This document shows positions 1 through 7,946 of a stretch of 58,754 nucleotides of DNA, piece after piece. This stretch comes from Novosphingobium sp. B1 (GTDB lineage: Bacteria > Pseudomonadota > Alphaproteobacteria > Sphingomonadales > Sphingomonadaceae), in contig NZ_FWXL01000016.1 in the NCBI RefSeq assembly GCF_900176395.1, positions 1-58,754 of the forward strand, written 5' to 3'. Both the position numbers and the translations under genes were made by a program. The notes under the pieces were generated by a model. That model had not been told where the DNA came from, made no database searches, and saw nothing but the letters and a program-made list of their open reading frames with translations. How positions within the stretch are numbered: position 1 is the first letter of the stretch; every line of letters begins with the position of its first letter.

Positions 1-38
1 AGCTCATTCGGTATGGCAGGTTCTTTGCGTCGTGACAT
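1..38 (-). CDS. IS256-family transposase, N-terminal fragment (runs off the window)
   Basis: Only the first 12 codons and two bases are present (MSRRKEPAIPNE). The Arg-Arg-Lys-Glu-Pro-Ala-Ile-Pro start is characteristic of Mutator/IS256-type DDE transposases, which cut and paste the element using its terminal repeats. A good ribosome site (AAGGAGT) precedes the ATG. The catalytic residues cannot be seen. The identification is by recall of the family N-terminus and is supported by the element end that follows and the interrupted pobA. Confidence 0.6.
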   Translation of the reverse strand, partial: MSRRKEPAIPNE

Positions 39-95
39 AGTGGGACTCCTTGTTGCCCATTATGCCCGGCCACACACGGAAATCCTGACAGTCCC
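1..95 (-). mobile_element. End of an IS256-type insertion sequence (partial)
   Basis: On the minus strand a start codon at 38-36 opens a frame reading MSRRKEPAIPNE before leaving the window. This closely matches the usual N-terminus of IS256-family transposases as I recall it. An AAGGAGT ribosome site lies about 8 nt upstream (47-53). The outer end, read on the minus strand from about 95, begins GGGACTGTCAGGATTTCCG, which fits a terminal inverted repeat. Immediately to the right, from about position 97, the sequence becomes clean pobA coding sequence. Family assignment rests on 12 residues plus the layout; the rest of the element lies outside the window. Confidence 0.7.
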
Positions 96-96
96 A

Positions 97-741
97 TACG
101 AGAGGGTCTATCCCTTCGGCTGGCTGGGCATCCTTGCAGACGTGCCCCCGTGCAACCACGAACTGATCTATGCCAACCACGAACGCGGCTTTGCGCTGGC
201 CTCGATGCGCAGCCACACGCGCAGCCGCTATTATGTCGATGTGGCGCTGACCGAAAAGGTCGAGGAGTGGTCCGATGACCGGATCTGGGACGAACTGGCC
301 ATCCGCCTTGGCCCTGAAGCTGCTGCCAACATGACACGCGGCCCTTCGATCGAGAAGTCGATCGCTCCGCTGCGCTCCTATGTGTTCGAACCCATGCGGC
401 ACGGCAATCTGCTGCTGTGCGGCGATGCTGCGCACATTGTGCCGCCAACCGGGGCCAAGGGACTCAATCTTGCAGCAAGCGACGTCCATTATGCTGCCGA
501 GGCGCTTTCGGGTTATTTCAAGCGAAAGGACAACGATGCGATCAGCGGCTATTCGGCCAAGGCGCTGGCCAGGGTCTGGAAGTCCGAACGGTTTTCCTGG
601 ACGCTCACCAAGCTGATGCACCGCTTCCCCGAGGATGGCCCGTTCGAGCGCGCGATGCAGGTGGCCGAACTCGAGTACATTGCAAGCAGCAAGGCAGCGC
701 AGACGAGCATCGCCGAAAACTACGTCGGCTTGCCGGTCTGA
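97..741 (+). pseudogene. pobA: 4-hydroxybenzoate 3-monooxygenase, C-terminal part, cut by an IS element
   Basis: This encodes about 214 residues matching roughly residues 177-394 of PobA, the FAD/NADPH enzyme that turns 4-hydroxybenzoate into protocatechuate. The fragment keeps the substrate-site Tyr in ELIYANH, the Ser/Arg/Tyr set in the ALASMRSHTRSRYY stretch, the second FAD motif GDAAHIVPPTGAKG, and the C-terminal AENYVGLP with the substrate-binding Tyr. The N-terminal Rossmann GxGxxG half is missing because an IS256-type element ends at about 95. A start at 13 would add about 28 residues read from the IS end, unlike any PobA. Unless the gene is intact in other cells of the population, it should be non-functional. 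A hairpin at 768-795 follows. Confidence 0.85.
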
Positions 742-767
742 TCGCCGAGCCGGGCCGAAACTGAACT

Positions 768-795
768 GGAGCCTGTCCCAAGAGGGGCAGGCTCC
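768..795 (+). terminator. Hairpin downstream of pobA
   Basis: GGAGCCTGTCCC and GGGGCAGGCTCC form a 12-bp stem with one G-T wobble and an AAGA loop, 26 nt after the pobA stop. There is no T-tract, so it may stabilise the 3' end or be a weak terminator. Confidence 0.5.
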
Positions 796-862
796 TGTAA
801 CATGGTCATTTCCCCGTCACAAAGCCGCGACAGAAAGCCTCTGAGACAGGGGCATCACTTCA

Positions 863-1537
863 ATGCGGCATATCGACATTCTGCTGACCAGCGATCTTCC
901 GGGCGGGCGCGAGGCTTTTGCGCATTCGGACCTGCGGGTGGTGTTCCACCGCTGGAAGTCCGCAGCGCCGCTGCCACTGATGGAGGGTCGTCCGTGGGCG
1001 TTCATCGATTGGGTCCTGGACGATATGTCGGGACTGGAACTGTGCCGTCGGCTTAGATGCGCCGACAGCCTCGGGCAGGACGCCCATATCACGATGATCC
1101 TCGAAGAGGACGACGCCGAGGCCAAGCGCCGGGCGTTGCGGGCTGGTGCCGACGATTACGTCGTAGCCCCTGTCGAGCGCAGCACCGTGCTCGACCGCGT
1201 GCTTTCCCTACAGTTGCCGGAACACGTCATCCCTGCCCGCGTGCTGAAGCTTGGCGAACTGACGCTGGATCTGGCAGCGCTGCAGGCGCGTTGGCGGGAC
1301 AAGCCGCTCGGGCTGATGCCGAATGAGCTGCGCCTGCTGCGCTATCTGATGGAAAAGCCGGGTCATGTTTTCAGCCGCCAGCAACTGATCACGGCGCTGG
1401 GCAAGCATGATCAGCCGATAGACGAGCGGACCGTCGATGCCTGGGTCAGCCGCTTGCGGCGGGCCTTGCGGGACGTGGGTGCAGGCTCTCCCCTGCGGAC
1501 AGTCCGCTCGCTCGGCTATGTGCTCGACAGGCCCTAG
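863..1537 (+). CDS. OmpR-type response regulator with a degenerate receiver domain
   Basis: 224 residues. The N-terminal half (1-120) resembles a CheY-like receiver; the C-terminal half (about 127-224) is a clear OmpR/PhoB winged helix (LMPNELRLLRYLMEKPG, then the recognition region and a GYVL end). The phospho-acceptor Asp is present (D49 in FIDWVLDDMSG). The usual acidic pair near the N-terminus is reduced (ILLTSDLP), and the conserved Lys before Pro is Ala (A102-P103), so phosphorelay signalling may be altered or lost. No histidine kinase is adjacent. The gene converges on the AHSA1 gene with a 4-nt overlap of stop codons. Target genes are unknown. Confidence 0.75.
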   Translation: MRHIDILLTSDLPGGREAFAHSDLRVVFHRWKSAAPLPLMEGRPWAFIDWVLDDMSGLELCRRLRCADSLGQDAHITMILEEDDAEAKRRALRAGADDYVVAPVERSTVLDRVLSLQLPEHVIPARVLKLGELTLDLAALQARWRDKPLGLMPNELRLLRYLMEKPGHVFSRQQLITALGKHDQPIDERTVDAWVSRLRRALRDVGAGSPLRTVRSLGYVLDRP

Positions 1538-2022
1538 CCTAGCAGGAAATCCTCCAGTTGGCCGAGGCTCTCGATCGTGCCATCGCAAGCGCCGGACGCA
1601 AGCTCCTGCTCCATTGCCTGACCCGTCGGAAAGAGACTGGACATTGCGACTTCGGTCAAACCGCCGACTTCAGTGAACACAACTGAGGTAATGGCGCCGT
1701 CAGGGCTTTCCTCATTGGTCCAGACGATCAGACGGTCTGCCTCGACTTCGAGATAAGTGCCGAAGAAGGCCATGGGCTGGTCATGCGCCGGATGACCGAT
1801 CTCAAGGCGATACGTACCGCCCTTGCGCACATCCATTTCGCAAGAAATGAGCGTCATGCCGTAAGCCTGCGGAATCCACCACTGGCTGAACAGCGCTGGG
1901 TCCGCCCAAGCCCTGTACACGAGATGCACGGGGGCATCGAAGCGTCTGGTTACCACCAACTCGCGATCGGAACGGCGTTCAACCCTGGTGCGGCCATCAT
2001 CGCTGACCATCTGGCTGCTCAT
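1534..2022 (-). CDS. SRPBCC / AHSA1-domain protein
   Basis: 162 residues with the START-like AHSA1 fold signature: RRFDAPVHLVYRAWADPALFSQWW near the N-terminus, then GTYRLEIGHP and a GATDGT-like end (SGACDGTIESLGQLEDFL). Proteins of this group bind small hydrophobic ligands, and many sit next to an ArsR-type regulator. The upstream ArsR-like gene overlaps its start by 26 bp, so the two are almost certainly one translationally coupled transcript. Ligand and function cannot be told from sequence. Confidence 0.85.
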   Translation of the reverse strand: MSSQMVSDDGRTRVERRSDRELVVTRRFDAPVHLVYRAWADPALFSQWWIPQAYGMTLISCEMDVRKGGTYRLEIGHPAHDQPMAFFGTYLEVEADRLIVWTNEESPDGAITSVVFTEVGGLTEVAMSSLFPTGQAMEQELASGACDGTIESLGQLEDFLLG

Positions 2023-2365
2023 CGGCTTTCTCCCTTCGCTTCAAGTCTTCTAGCAGGACATCGAGGCTGCTGAAGCGGGCGTCCCACATCTGGCGATAAC
2101 GCTCGAGCCATGCCGCCGCTTCCTCCATCTTGCCCGGCCCCAGCCGGCATTTGCGCACGCGGCCGACCTTTTGCGTGACGACAAGGCCGGCCTCTTCAAG
2201 CACGGCGACATGCTTGCTCATGCCTGGCAGCGTCATGCCGAAGCGGCTGGCCAGATCGCTGATCGAGGCATCTGCCTCGCCGAGCTGGAGCACCACGCCG
2301 CGACGCGTGGCATCCGACAGGGCCGAAAACGTCACATCGAGGCAAGGCGACTCATACTGAACCAT
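1997..2365 (-). CDS. ArsR-family winged-helix regulator
   Basis: About 122 residues from the Met of MVQYESPCLDVTFSALSD. It carries the helix-turn-helix ISDLASRFGMTLPGMSKHVAVLEEAGLV and the beta-wing Val-Gly-Arg-Val-Arg-Lys. The metal-binding ELCVCDL motif of true ArsR/SmtB sensors is absent, so this is the metal-independent type commonly paired with AHSA1 proteins. An upstream in-frame ATG at 2401 would add 12 unlikely residues. It overlaps and precedes the AHSA1 gene and is probably an autorepressor (inference). Confidence 0.8.
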   Translation of the reverse strand: MVQYESPCLDVTFSALSDATRRGVVLQLGEADASISDLASRFGMTLPGMSKHVAVLEEAGLVVTQKVGRVRKCRLGPGKMEEAAAWLERYRQMWDARFSSLDVLLEDLKRREKADEQPDGQR

Positions 2366-2404
2366 ATGGTTTAGTATTGCGCCGAACGTGTGCATTTGCA
2401 ACGC

Positions 2405-2436
2405 CGAAAAAGAAGGCGGCCCGTGCGGGCCGCCTT
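2405..2436 (-). terminator. Intrinsic terminator for the TonB-dependent receptor
   Basis: On the minus strand AAGGCGGCCC and GGGCCGCCTT form a 10-bp perfect stem with a GCAC loop, followed by a T-tract (TCTTTTTC). It lies 27 nt beyond the receptor stop codon. Confidence 0.85.
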
Positions 2437-2462
2437 CGGCAGCTGCGATTTTGCGAGACGAG

Positions 2463-5141
2463 CTAGAACGTCAGCGACGCCGACAGCGCGAACGTTCGAC
2501 CGACGTCATAGGTATTGACCTCGACGCGGTTGCTGCCCGCCTGCTGGTATTCGATATTCTTGCGACCGGTCAGGTTGCGGGCCTCGAACTTCATCTCGAG
2601 ATCCTTCGAGAAGAGCTTGAAGCCCTGGCGCGCAACGAAGTCGACGCGCAGGCCCGGGTCCTGCAACACATCGGGCTGGCCGGTGTTGAGCAATCCGCGG
2701 CTGAAGACGCGCTTGCTGGCGTAGCTCAGCAGGATCGTCTGCTGCGACAGCCTGTCGGTATCTTCAAGGCCGAGCTGGACGTTGGCGATGTGCTCGCTCT
2801 GCCCGGTCAGGGGCGCGCCGTTGGTAAAATAGTCGAGCGCGCGGGTCGAGGCCGCGAGGTAGTAGGATGTCTGGTCACCTTCCTTCACCTTCAGCTTCGA
2901 CTTTGTGTAAGTGTAATTGGCGATCAACGCGAAGCGCCGCGATTCCCACATGCCGCCCCAATCGGCGAGATCGAAATACTTCTGCAGCTCGACTTCGGCG
3001 CCATAGAGGTCGGCCTTGGGCGCGTTGGCGAAGCTGGTGATGAAATTGTCGCTCTCGAGGCTCACGAAGCTTTCGATCGGCTTGTCGATGCGCTTCCAGA
3101 ACCCCGCTACCGAGAAGCGCTGATCTCGGGCGTAATACCATTCATAGCGCGCCTCGGCGTTGGTAAGCGTGCTGTCCTGGAGGTTCGGGTTGCCGCGATA
3201 GGTGCGGTTCGAGTCCGGATCGAAGTAGAACTGGTAGATCAGCTCGCGGAACTGCGGGCGCGCGATGGTCTTCGACGCGTTGGCACGCAACTGCATGTCG
3301 TCACGAAACGACCAGGTGAGTGTTGCGGCCGGCAGCCAGAAATCGTTGTTGATGTTCGTCGGCGCGGTTCCGGCCACGACATCGTTGAACACCGGGATGG
3401 CGTCGACGACCATCTTGCCCTTCTCGTAGCGGACGCCTGCATCCAGCTGCAGCTCATCGGTCAGCTGGGCGTCGATCTTGGCATAGGCGCCATGGTTCCT
3501 GAGCGTGGCGACGAAGGCGGGGTTGCCTTCGTTGGTGTCAACCAGGCCGATGTTGAAAGCCTTGGTGACGGCGTTGCTGAGGAGATAATCCGGGCGGAAC
3601 AGGTTCACGCCATCGGGCAGTTCGACCGCGCGCCACTGGAAATCGCGACGCGAGCTGGTGCGGCGGGTGTCTGCATAGGCGTAGCCCACGGTGGCGGTGA
3701 TCGCCGGCGAGAGCTTGTACGAGACGTCGATGCCACCCGACCACAGGTCTTCGTTGAGATCGGAGAAGCTGACCGTCGCACGCCCGGCGTTGCCGTCGAG
3801 ATTGTTGACGAAATACTGGCCGAGCGGATCGGACGCCACGTTTGTGCGGACATACTCGAAGCTCAGTTCGTAAGGAGCCTCGCGCTGCGAATTGGCAAAA
3901 CCGCCGCGCAGATCGACGCTGAGACCGTCAACCGGCTTGAGTTCGGCAACGATCTGGCTGTCGATCAGCTGGCGTTCGTACCACGCGGTATCCTGCTGCT
4001 GGTAGTCGACCGTCGTCTGGTTGCGCTGGCCGAGGCTGATGCGCGTGTGCTTCAGAGTGTCGCGGATGTAGAGGTTAGTCCAGCGGATCTTGTTGCGATC
4101 CCATTCCAGACCAAGCCCGAGCATGCCGTTGACCACAATCCGGTTGTCGGTGTTCACGCGGCGGAAGTTCGACTGAAGATCGGCCAGATCGTCATCGACC
4201 GAGGTCTGGCTGATTATGTCTCGCGTCAGCCACTTGTTGTTGTAGCCCGCCGTGGCGATGACACCAAGCGTAGCTGCCCCCAGTTCGAAGGACTTGCCAG
4301 CCGACAGCGACAGCGAGCCGTTGCCCGGCATGTTCGGGATTTTCTGAGTGAGGCCGTTGCGGGTATTTACGATACCCTGCCCGATTGCGACCGCATCGAC
4401 CGTGCCCGCGCTGATACGCTCGCCGCTGGCGAAGAAGGTCTTGAGAGCGCTGGTAAAATCACGCTGGCCATTGTCGAACCCAGTCCAGTCGGTGCTGGAA
4501 CCATAATAGGTGTAGCCAAGCTGATTGGTGGTTTCGGTATCCCACGAGCCGCCAACACCAATGCTGACGAAGGCTTCCTGTGGCACCGACTTGGTCGTGA
4601 GGTTGACCACGCCGCCACCGAATTCGCCCGGGTAGTTTACCGAATACGACTTTTGGACGAGCGACGAGGCGATGATGCTCGACGGGAACAGGTCGAGCGG
4701 GACGACGCGCTTGAGCGGCTCCGGGCTTGGCAGGGGCGAGCCGTTGAGCAGAGCGAGCGAATAGCGGTCGCCCAGGCCGCGCACGTAGACGTAACCGTTG
4801 CCGACCACACTGAGACCCGTGACGCGGCCGAGCGCGCCAGCGATATTGCCTTCGCCCGTGCGGGCGATTTCGGCGGTACCCAGGACCGAGACGACTTGCG
4901 GGGCGGCGCGCTGGATATTGCGATCACGCTGGCCAGTGACGACGATCTCGCCACCCGGGATGGAGACTTCCGGGGCTGCTTCCTGAGGCTGGTCGACCGG
5001 AGTATCGGTGGCGGATTGCTCGGCCGCAGCTTCGGGAGCCGGAGGCGGCGTCTGCGTAGACACGTCTTGTGCATGCACGATAGCCGGGCAGAGCAGCGCG
5101 GTTGAGAGCAGCAGCAGGTTTGCGAGCCGCGAGGTATTCAT
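2463..5141 (-). CDS. TonB-dependent outer-membrane receptor
   Basis: 892 residues from MNTSRLANLLLL. A signal peptide is cleaved after about Ala24 (VHA-QD). A Pro/Ala/Glu-rich spacer follows, then the TonB-box-like GEIVVTGQRDR, a plug domain (about 65-190, with VRGLGDRYSLALLNGSPLPSPEP) and a 22-strand-type barrel ending in the C-terminal signature FALSASLTF. Substrate is unknown; in this family ligands include siderophores, vitamins and oligosaccharides. It lies 92 nt downstream of the lipoprotein gene, with a terminator-like hairpin in the gap (5183-5212). A longer in-frame start at 5615 would run through the end of the lipoprotein gene and lacks a signal peptide, so it was rejected. Confidence 0.9.
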   Translation of the reverse strand: MNTSRLANLLLLSTALLCPAIVHAQDVSTQTPPPAPEAAAEQSATDTPVDQPQEAAPEVSIPGGEIVVTGQRDRNIQRAAPQVVSVLGTAEIARTGEGNIAGALGRVTGLSVVGNGYVYVRGLGDRYSLALLNGSPLPSPEPLKRVVPLDLFPSSIIASSLVQKSYSVNYPGEFGGGVVNLTTKSVPQEAFVSIGVGGSWDTETTNQLGYTYYGSSTDWTGFDNGQRDFTSALKTFFASGERISAGTVDAVAIGQGIVNTRNGLTQKIPNMPGNGSLSLSAGKSFELGAATLGVIATAGYNNKWLTRDIISQTSVDDDLADLQSNFRRVNTDNRIVVNGMLGLGLEWDRNKIRWTNLYIRDTLKHTRISLGQRNQTTVDYQQQDTAWYERQLIDSQIVAELKPVDGLSVDLRGGFANSQREAPYELSFEYVRTNVASDPLGQYFVNNLDGNAGRATVSFSDLNEDLWSGGIDVSYKLSPAITATVGYAYADTRRTSSRRDFQWRAVELPDGVNLFRPDYLLSNAVTKAFNIGLVDTNEGNPAFVATLRNHGAYAKIDAQLTDELQLDAGVRYEKGKMVVDAIPVFNDVVAGTAPTNINNDFWLPAATLTWSFRDDMQLRANASKTIARPQFRELIYQFYFDPDSNRTYRGNPNLQDSTLTNAEARYEWYYARDQRFSVAGFWKRIDKPIESFVSLESDNFITSFANAPKADLYGAEVELQKYFDLADWGGMWESRRFALIANYTYTKSKLKVKEGDQTSYYLAASTRALDYFTNGAPLTGQSEHIANVQLGLEDTDRLSQQTILLSYASKRVFSRGLLNTGQPDVLQDPGLRVDFVARQGFKLFSKDLEMKFEARNLTGRKNIEYQQAGSNRVEVNTYDVGRTFALSASLTF

Positions 5142-5182
5142 CTGTCGTCCCCCCTGGGGAAAAGGAATGTTCTGTGGTGCGG

Positions 5183-5212
5183 AAAAGGGGGCAGCCGTTA
5201 CCGGCCACCCCC
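5183..5212 (-). terminator. Terminator-like hairpin between lipoprotein and receptor genes
   Basis: On the minus strand GGGGGTGGCC pairs with GGCTGCCCCC (two wobbles, 6-nt loop), followed by TTTTC. It sits in the 92-nt gap between the lipoprotein stop and the receptor start, and would be expected to reduce read-through into the receptor. Confidence 0.6.
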
Positions 5213-5233
5213 CGATTTCCGAAAGGCGGCCGA

Positions 5234-6787
5234 TCAGGTGATCGGCAGCAGCGTGCACGACTGGCTGGTCGTGCCGAAGTTTGCTGCGGCGCTGTTGCAG
5301 GTCCAGCCTGCGTACCAGGTATCCGAAGCGTTGCGCACGGCACCCACGTAAGGCGCTGCCGAGAAGAACGAGGACAGCGTGGTCACGTCGAAGGCGGTGA
5401 CGGCAGTTTCGTTGGCGCCGTTGATGAACCCGCCGGTCAGGGTCGAGGTGAAGGCATCGTTGTTGTTGTTCGAGCCCGAACCGAAGAAGGTCTGGACCTG
5501 CGCCGCGGTGTAGGTGCCGGTGCCGAGGTACTTCGTGCTGTTGCAGGTCATGACGACCGAGCGCGCGGTAAGCGTCGATGCAGCACTGCCGCCCGAGCCA
5601 TTCATGCGGATGCACTCGTTGTTGGGCGTGTTGACGACACCGTTGTAGAGCGAGATGTCCGAGTTGCCACGGAACAGCAGGGCCGCCTGGTCAGCCGCCT
5701 CGTTGTCCGGGCTGGTCTGAAGCTGGACAGCGGTGAAATTCGCGATGCGCGAAACCTGACGCGGGGTCTGGGCCTCGTTGCCGTTGCTGTCGAGTTCCAT
5801 CAGGGCATCGCCGCGGCCGGCACGCTGGATCAGCAGCAGGTACTGCAGGTTCGCCTGGACGCCGGTATCCATGTCGAGGCTATCATCGTCGGCACCCACC
5901 GAGATGTAGTGCTGCATGTTGACCGAGCCGCCGAAGAATTCGGCGCCGTCGTCGGAGCTGTTGTAGCTCTGGATATAATCGAACTGCGTGCCCGAGCCGA
6001 CGCCTTCGAGAGTGAGCGCCTGAAGTTCCGAGTTCGCGCCGAGTACGTAGCCCGAGTAGCGGATCTGCACGTACCTCATCGTGCCGCTGCTGTCGGCGCT
6101 GTTGGTGCCGCCGAACAGGGCAGGATCAGCCGAACCTTCGGTCTGGCGTTCGCAGGTGCTGGCGGTCGAACCGCTGGCGACCGAACCGGTGGTGCAATCG
6201 GTGACAGGTGCACGCCCCATCAGGACCACGCCGCCCCACTGCCCTTGCGAGGTTTCGGTGTTGAGGCCGAGAACGTTGTCGCGGCTGGTGAAGATGATCG
6301 GCGCCGTCGCGGTGCCGACAGCGTTGATCTTGTTGCCACGGTTGACGGCGAGCCACGAGGTGCCGGTGTTGCCGAACAGGATGACGCCTGGCTGGATTGT
6401 CAGTGTCACGCCGGTGCTGGTGCTGCTGAAGCCGGCATCGGTGCCGACATCGACCCGCCCGTTCATGGCATAGAGCAGGCCAGGAATCTTCGGGAGGTTA
6501 GACGAACGCGTGATGCGAGCCGGAAGGGTGCAGACGCGCCAGGAACCCTGCGATGATGTCACCGTACCCGAGTCAGTAAGGCCGGTAGGGTCCTCGATGG
6601 TCGGGCAGCCTGCAGCCGCCGTGACCGTCGGGGTGGGCGTCGGCGTGGGGGATGGCGTGGGCGTCGGTGCAGGCTGATTGATCACGACGTTGCCGCCGGT
6701 GCCGGGCGAGGCAATGTCGGTCGGGCCGCAACCGGCAAGTGCGATGGCGCTGCAGCCAACAAGGAACAGGCCGTTGATCTTCTTCAC
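5234..6787 (-). CDS. Beta-helix-like outer lipoprotein paired with a TonB-dependent receptor
   Basis: 517 residues. It has a lipoprotein signal peptide with lipobox LAGC (Cys20), a Pro-Thr repeat linker (about 38-56), and a long repetitive domain rich in Gly, Ser, Thr and Asn. Motifs recur that are common in this family: GQWGGVVLMGRAP, the stretch ending GSGTQFDYIQSYNSSDDGAEFFGG, and GADDDSLDMDTG. Such repeats suggest a right-handed parallel beta-helix and carbohydrate or surface-ligand binding, but no catalytic set is visible. Several Cys pairs in the distal half may form disulfides. It is the first gene before the receptor, which suggests a surface partner. Two Pho-box-like sites lie upstream. 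Confidence 0.75.
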   Translation of the reverse strand: MKKINGLFLVGCSAIALAGCGPTDIASPGTGGNVVINQPAPTPTPSPTPTPTPTVTAAAGCPTIEDPTGLTDSGTVTSSQGSWRVCTLPARITRSSNLPKIPGLLYAMNGRVDVGTDAGFSSTSTGVTLTIQPGVILFGNTGTSWLAVNRGNKINAVGTATAPIIFTSRDNVLGLNTETSQGQWGGVVLMGRAPVTDCTTGSVASGSTASTCERQTEGSADPALFGGTNSADSSGTMRYVQIRYSGYVLGANSELQALTLEGVGSGTQFDYIQSYNSSDDGAEFFGGSVNMQHYISVGADDDSLDMDTGVQANLQYLLLIQRAGRGDALMELDSNGNEAQTPRQVSRIANFTAVQLQTSPDNEAADQAALLFRGNSDISLYNGVVNTPNNECIRMNGSGGSAASTLTARSVVMTCNSTKYLGTGTYTAAQVQTFFGSGSNNNNDAFTSTLTGGFINGANETAVTAFDVTTLSSFFSAAPYVGAVRNASDTWYAGWTCNSAAANFGTTSQSCTLLPIT

Positions 6788-6856
6788 GTGAAATCCCCCA
6801 TGGATGGCGGCGAGGTACGGTCCCGCCCGGATCGATGGGTGATCTAGGCCTGCAAA

Positions 6857-6886
6857 GTGACAGGCTGTTTGCGGTTTCCTGACAGA
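6857..6886 (-). promoter_or_regulatory. Pho-box-like direct repeats upstream of the lipoprotein gene
   Basis: On the minus strand two CTGTCA hexamers lie exactly 22 bp apart (6885-6880 and 6863-6858), that is two 11-bp periods, with a weak CCGCAA in the middle register. PhoB binds 11-bp-spaced CTGTCAT-like repeats. The site is about 70 nt upstream of the lipoprotein start, a reasonable activator position. Assignment is by motif only. Confidence 0.4.
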
Positions 6887-6956
6887 TATATTTCAGTTTT
6901 TTCGACCGCGGCGTGACAGTGGTGATGCGCAACCGCTGTTTTCCGCCGACTAATGA

Positions 6957-6974
6957 ATTACACTTTTGTGACAA
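6957..6974 (-). promoter_or_regulatory. Second Pho-box-like site
   Basis: Minus-strand TTGTCACAAAAGTGTAAT has the 7-4-7 layout of a Pho box (CTGTCAT-N4-CTGTCAT), with about 11 of 14 consensus positions matching. It lies in the divergent gap between the lipoprotein gene and the TPR-like gene. Confidence 0.4.
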
Positions 6975-7050
6975 TGTTGCAGTTTGATTGCACCCTATCC
7001 TTTTCGAGGCATACTCCGACTCAATCACGCGAAGAACAGGAGAGCCCCGG

Positions 7051-7437
7051 ATGTCGAACATGGTAATTCTTGCCGCTGCATTGATGGCGCAGGCACCCAC
7101 TGCCGCGACGGCCAACCTGACTGTCCCGGCCCCCGCGACCGACGCGAGCAATGTAGCCTATCGCGAGATCATGACCGGCCGGCCCCAAGCCGCGATCGAC
7201 CGGCTGGAGCAGGTGCTGACCGTCCGCCATGATGACCCGCTCGCGCTCATCAATCTTGGGACGGCATACAAGATGGTCGGGCGTACGTCTGATGCAGCAC
7301 GCATTTACCGCAGTGCAGCAACAAGTTCGGACCGATACGACGTGCAACTATCCGATGGGCGCTGGATCGATTCACGGCGCGCCGCCAGCATCGCCATCAA
7401 GAACCTCGCAACCGCTGAAGTGATAGCCCTGCGGTAA
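7051..7437 (+). CDS. Small exported TPR-like protein
   Basis: 128 residues starting MSNMVILAAALMAQ at an ATG preceded by AGGAGA (7038-7043). The N-terminus is a short hydrophobic export signal. The body contains a TPR-like helix pair: AYREIMTGRPQAAIDRLEQVL and DDPLALINLGTAYKMVGRTSDAARIYRSA. An upstream ATG at 6988 lacks a ribosome site. It is divergent from the lipoprotein/receptor pair and shares the putative Pho control region. Such small TPR proteins often act as periplasmic scaffolds; the specific role is unknown. Confidence 0.75.
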   Translation: MSNMVILAAALMAQAPTAATANLTVPAPATDASNVAYREIMTGRPQAAIDRLEQVLTVRHDDPLALINLGTAYKMVGRTSDAARIYRSAATSSDRYDVQLSDGRWIDSRRAASIAIKNLATAEVIALR

Positions 7438-7778
7438 TCTTCGCCTTTGTCGCGGAAGATAATGGCCGGTTCGGAAGCGGCTGCCTTGGGCAGTCTCGCT
7501 TTGGGGCCGGCATTTATCATGTACCAAAAAAGGACAGATTTATAACTTTCGATAATCTATCCGAACCAGAACTATCTGGTCCATATTGCATCTGCGAAAG
7601 CAAGTCCCGATGGAGCCTTAGGTGTTCTTACTTAGCTGCCTACTTGGCTTTCATCGCCCGAAACGCAGTGAAGTCAGTCGCCAGAACTTTTTCCACGTCG
7701 CATCCTGCAAATCATGCGGGAAGGCGATCCGCAGGCTGCGCAAAGGTCGCTGGATAAGGCATCAAGGGTTTCGCCAAC
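7438..7778. other. Intergenic region, no gene recognised
   Basis: About 340 bases between the TPR-like gene and the 55-residue protein. The middle (about 7515-7640) is noticeably AT-richer than its surroundings. Open frames here are short and lack family resemblance. No clear terminator or RNA gene was seen. Confidence 0.5.
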
Positions 7779-7946
7779 ATGGCTGAAACCTTGTTGACCC
7801 CTGCGCGTGAGCCCGATCTGAACCGACTGCGACGTTCGATTTCCGAAGCGCTTGAACTTGCCGACCTGCTCGAACTGCGCATGGTCGGAATTTATCTCAG
7901 CAGCGCGCTCGAACTTTTGCGCGACGAGGATGCGCGAGGAACATAA
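7779..7946 (+). CDS. 55-residue helical protein, sphingomonad type
   Basis: An ATG at 7779, preceded by AAGGG about 10 nt upstream and by an in-frame TAA, opens 55 codons. The predicted product is a two-helix peptide: SISEALELADLLELRMVG then IYLSSALELLRDED. The pattern of an Ala/Leu-rich helix, a short LxMVGIxL strand and a second helix resembles small uncharacterised proteins I associate with sphingomonads. No signal peptide or membrane segment. Function unknown. The opposite-strand frame here (to 7674) has no recognisable features. Confidence 0.55.
   Translation: MAETLLTPAREPDLNRLRRSISEALELADLLELRMVGIYLSSALELLRDEDARGT

Noticed and set aside
13..96. PobA starting at position 13
   Set aside because: The first 28 codons read the complement of an IS end, not PobA.
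4..621. Minus-strand frame opposite pobA
   Set aside because: Antisense to conserved pobA codons. The genuine minus-strand gene here is the short transposase start, in another frame.
2388..5105. Long plus-strand open frame opposite the TonB receptor
   Set aside because: Antisense shadow: no ribosome site, no family match, and its codon use follows the complement of the receptor.
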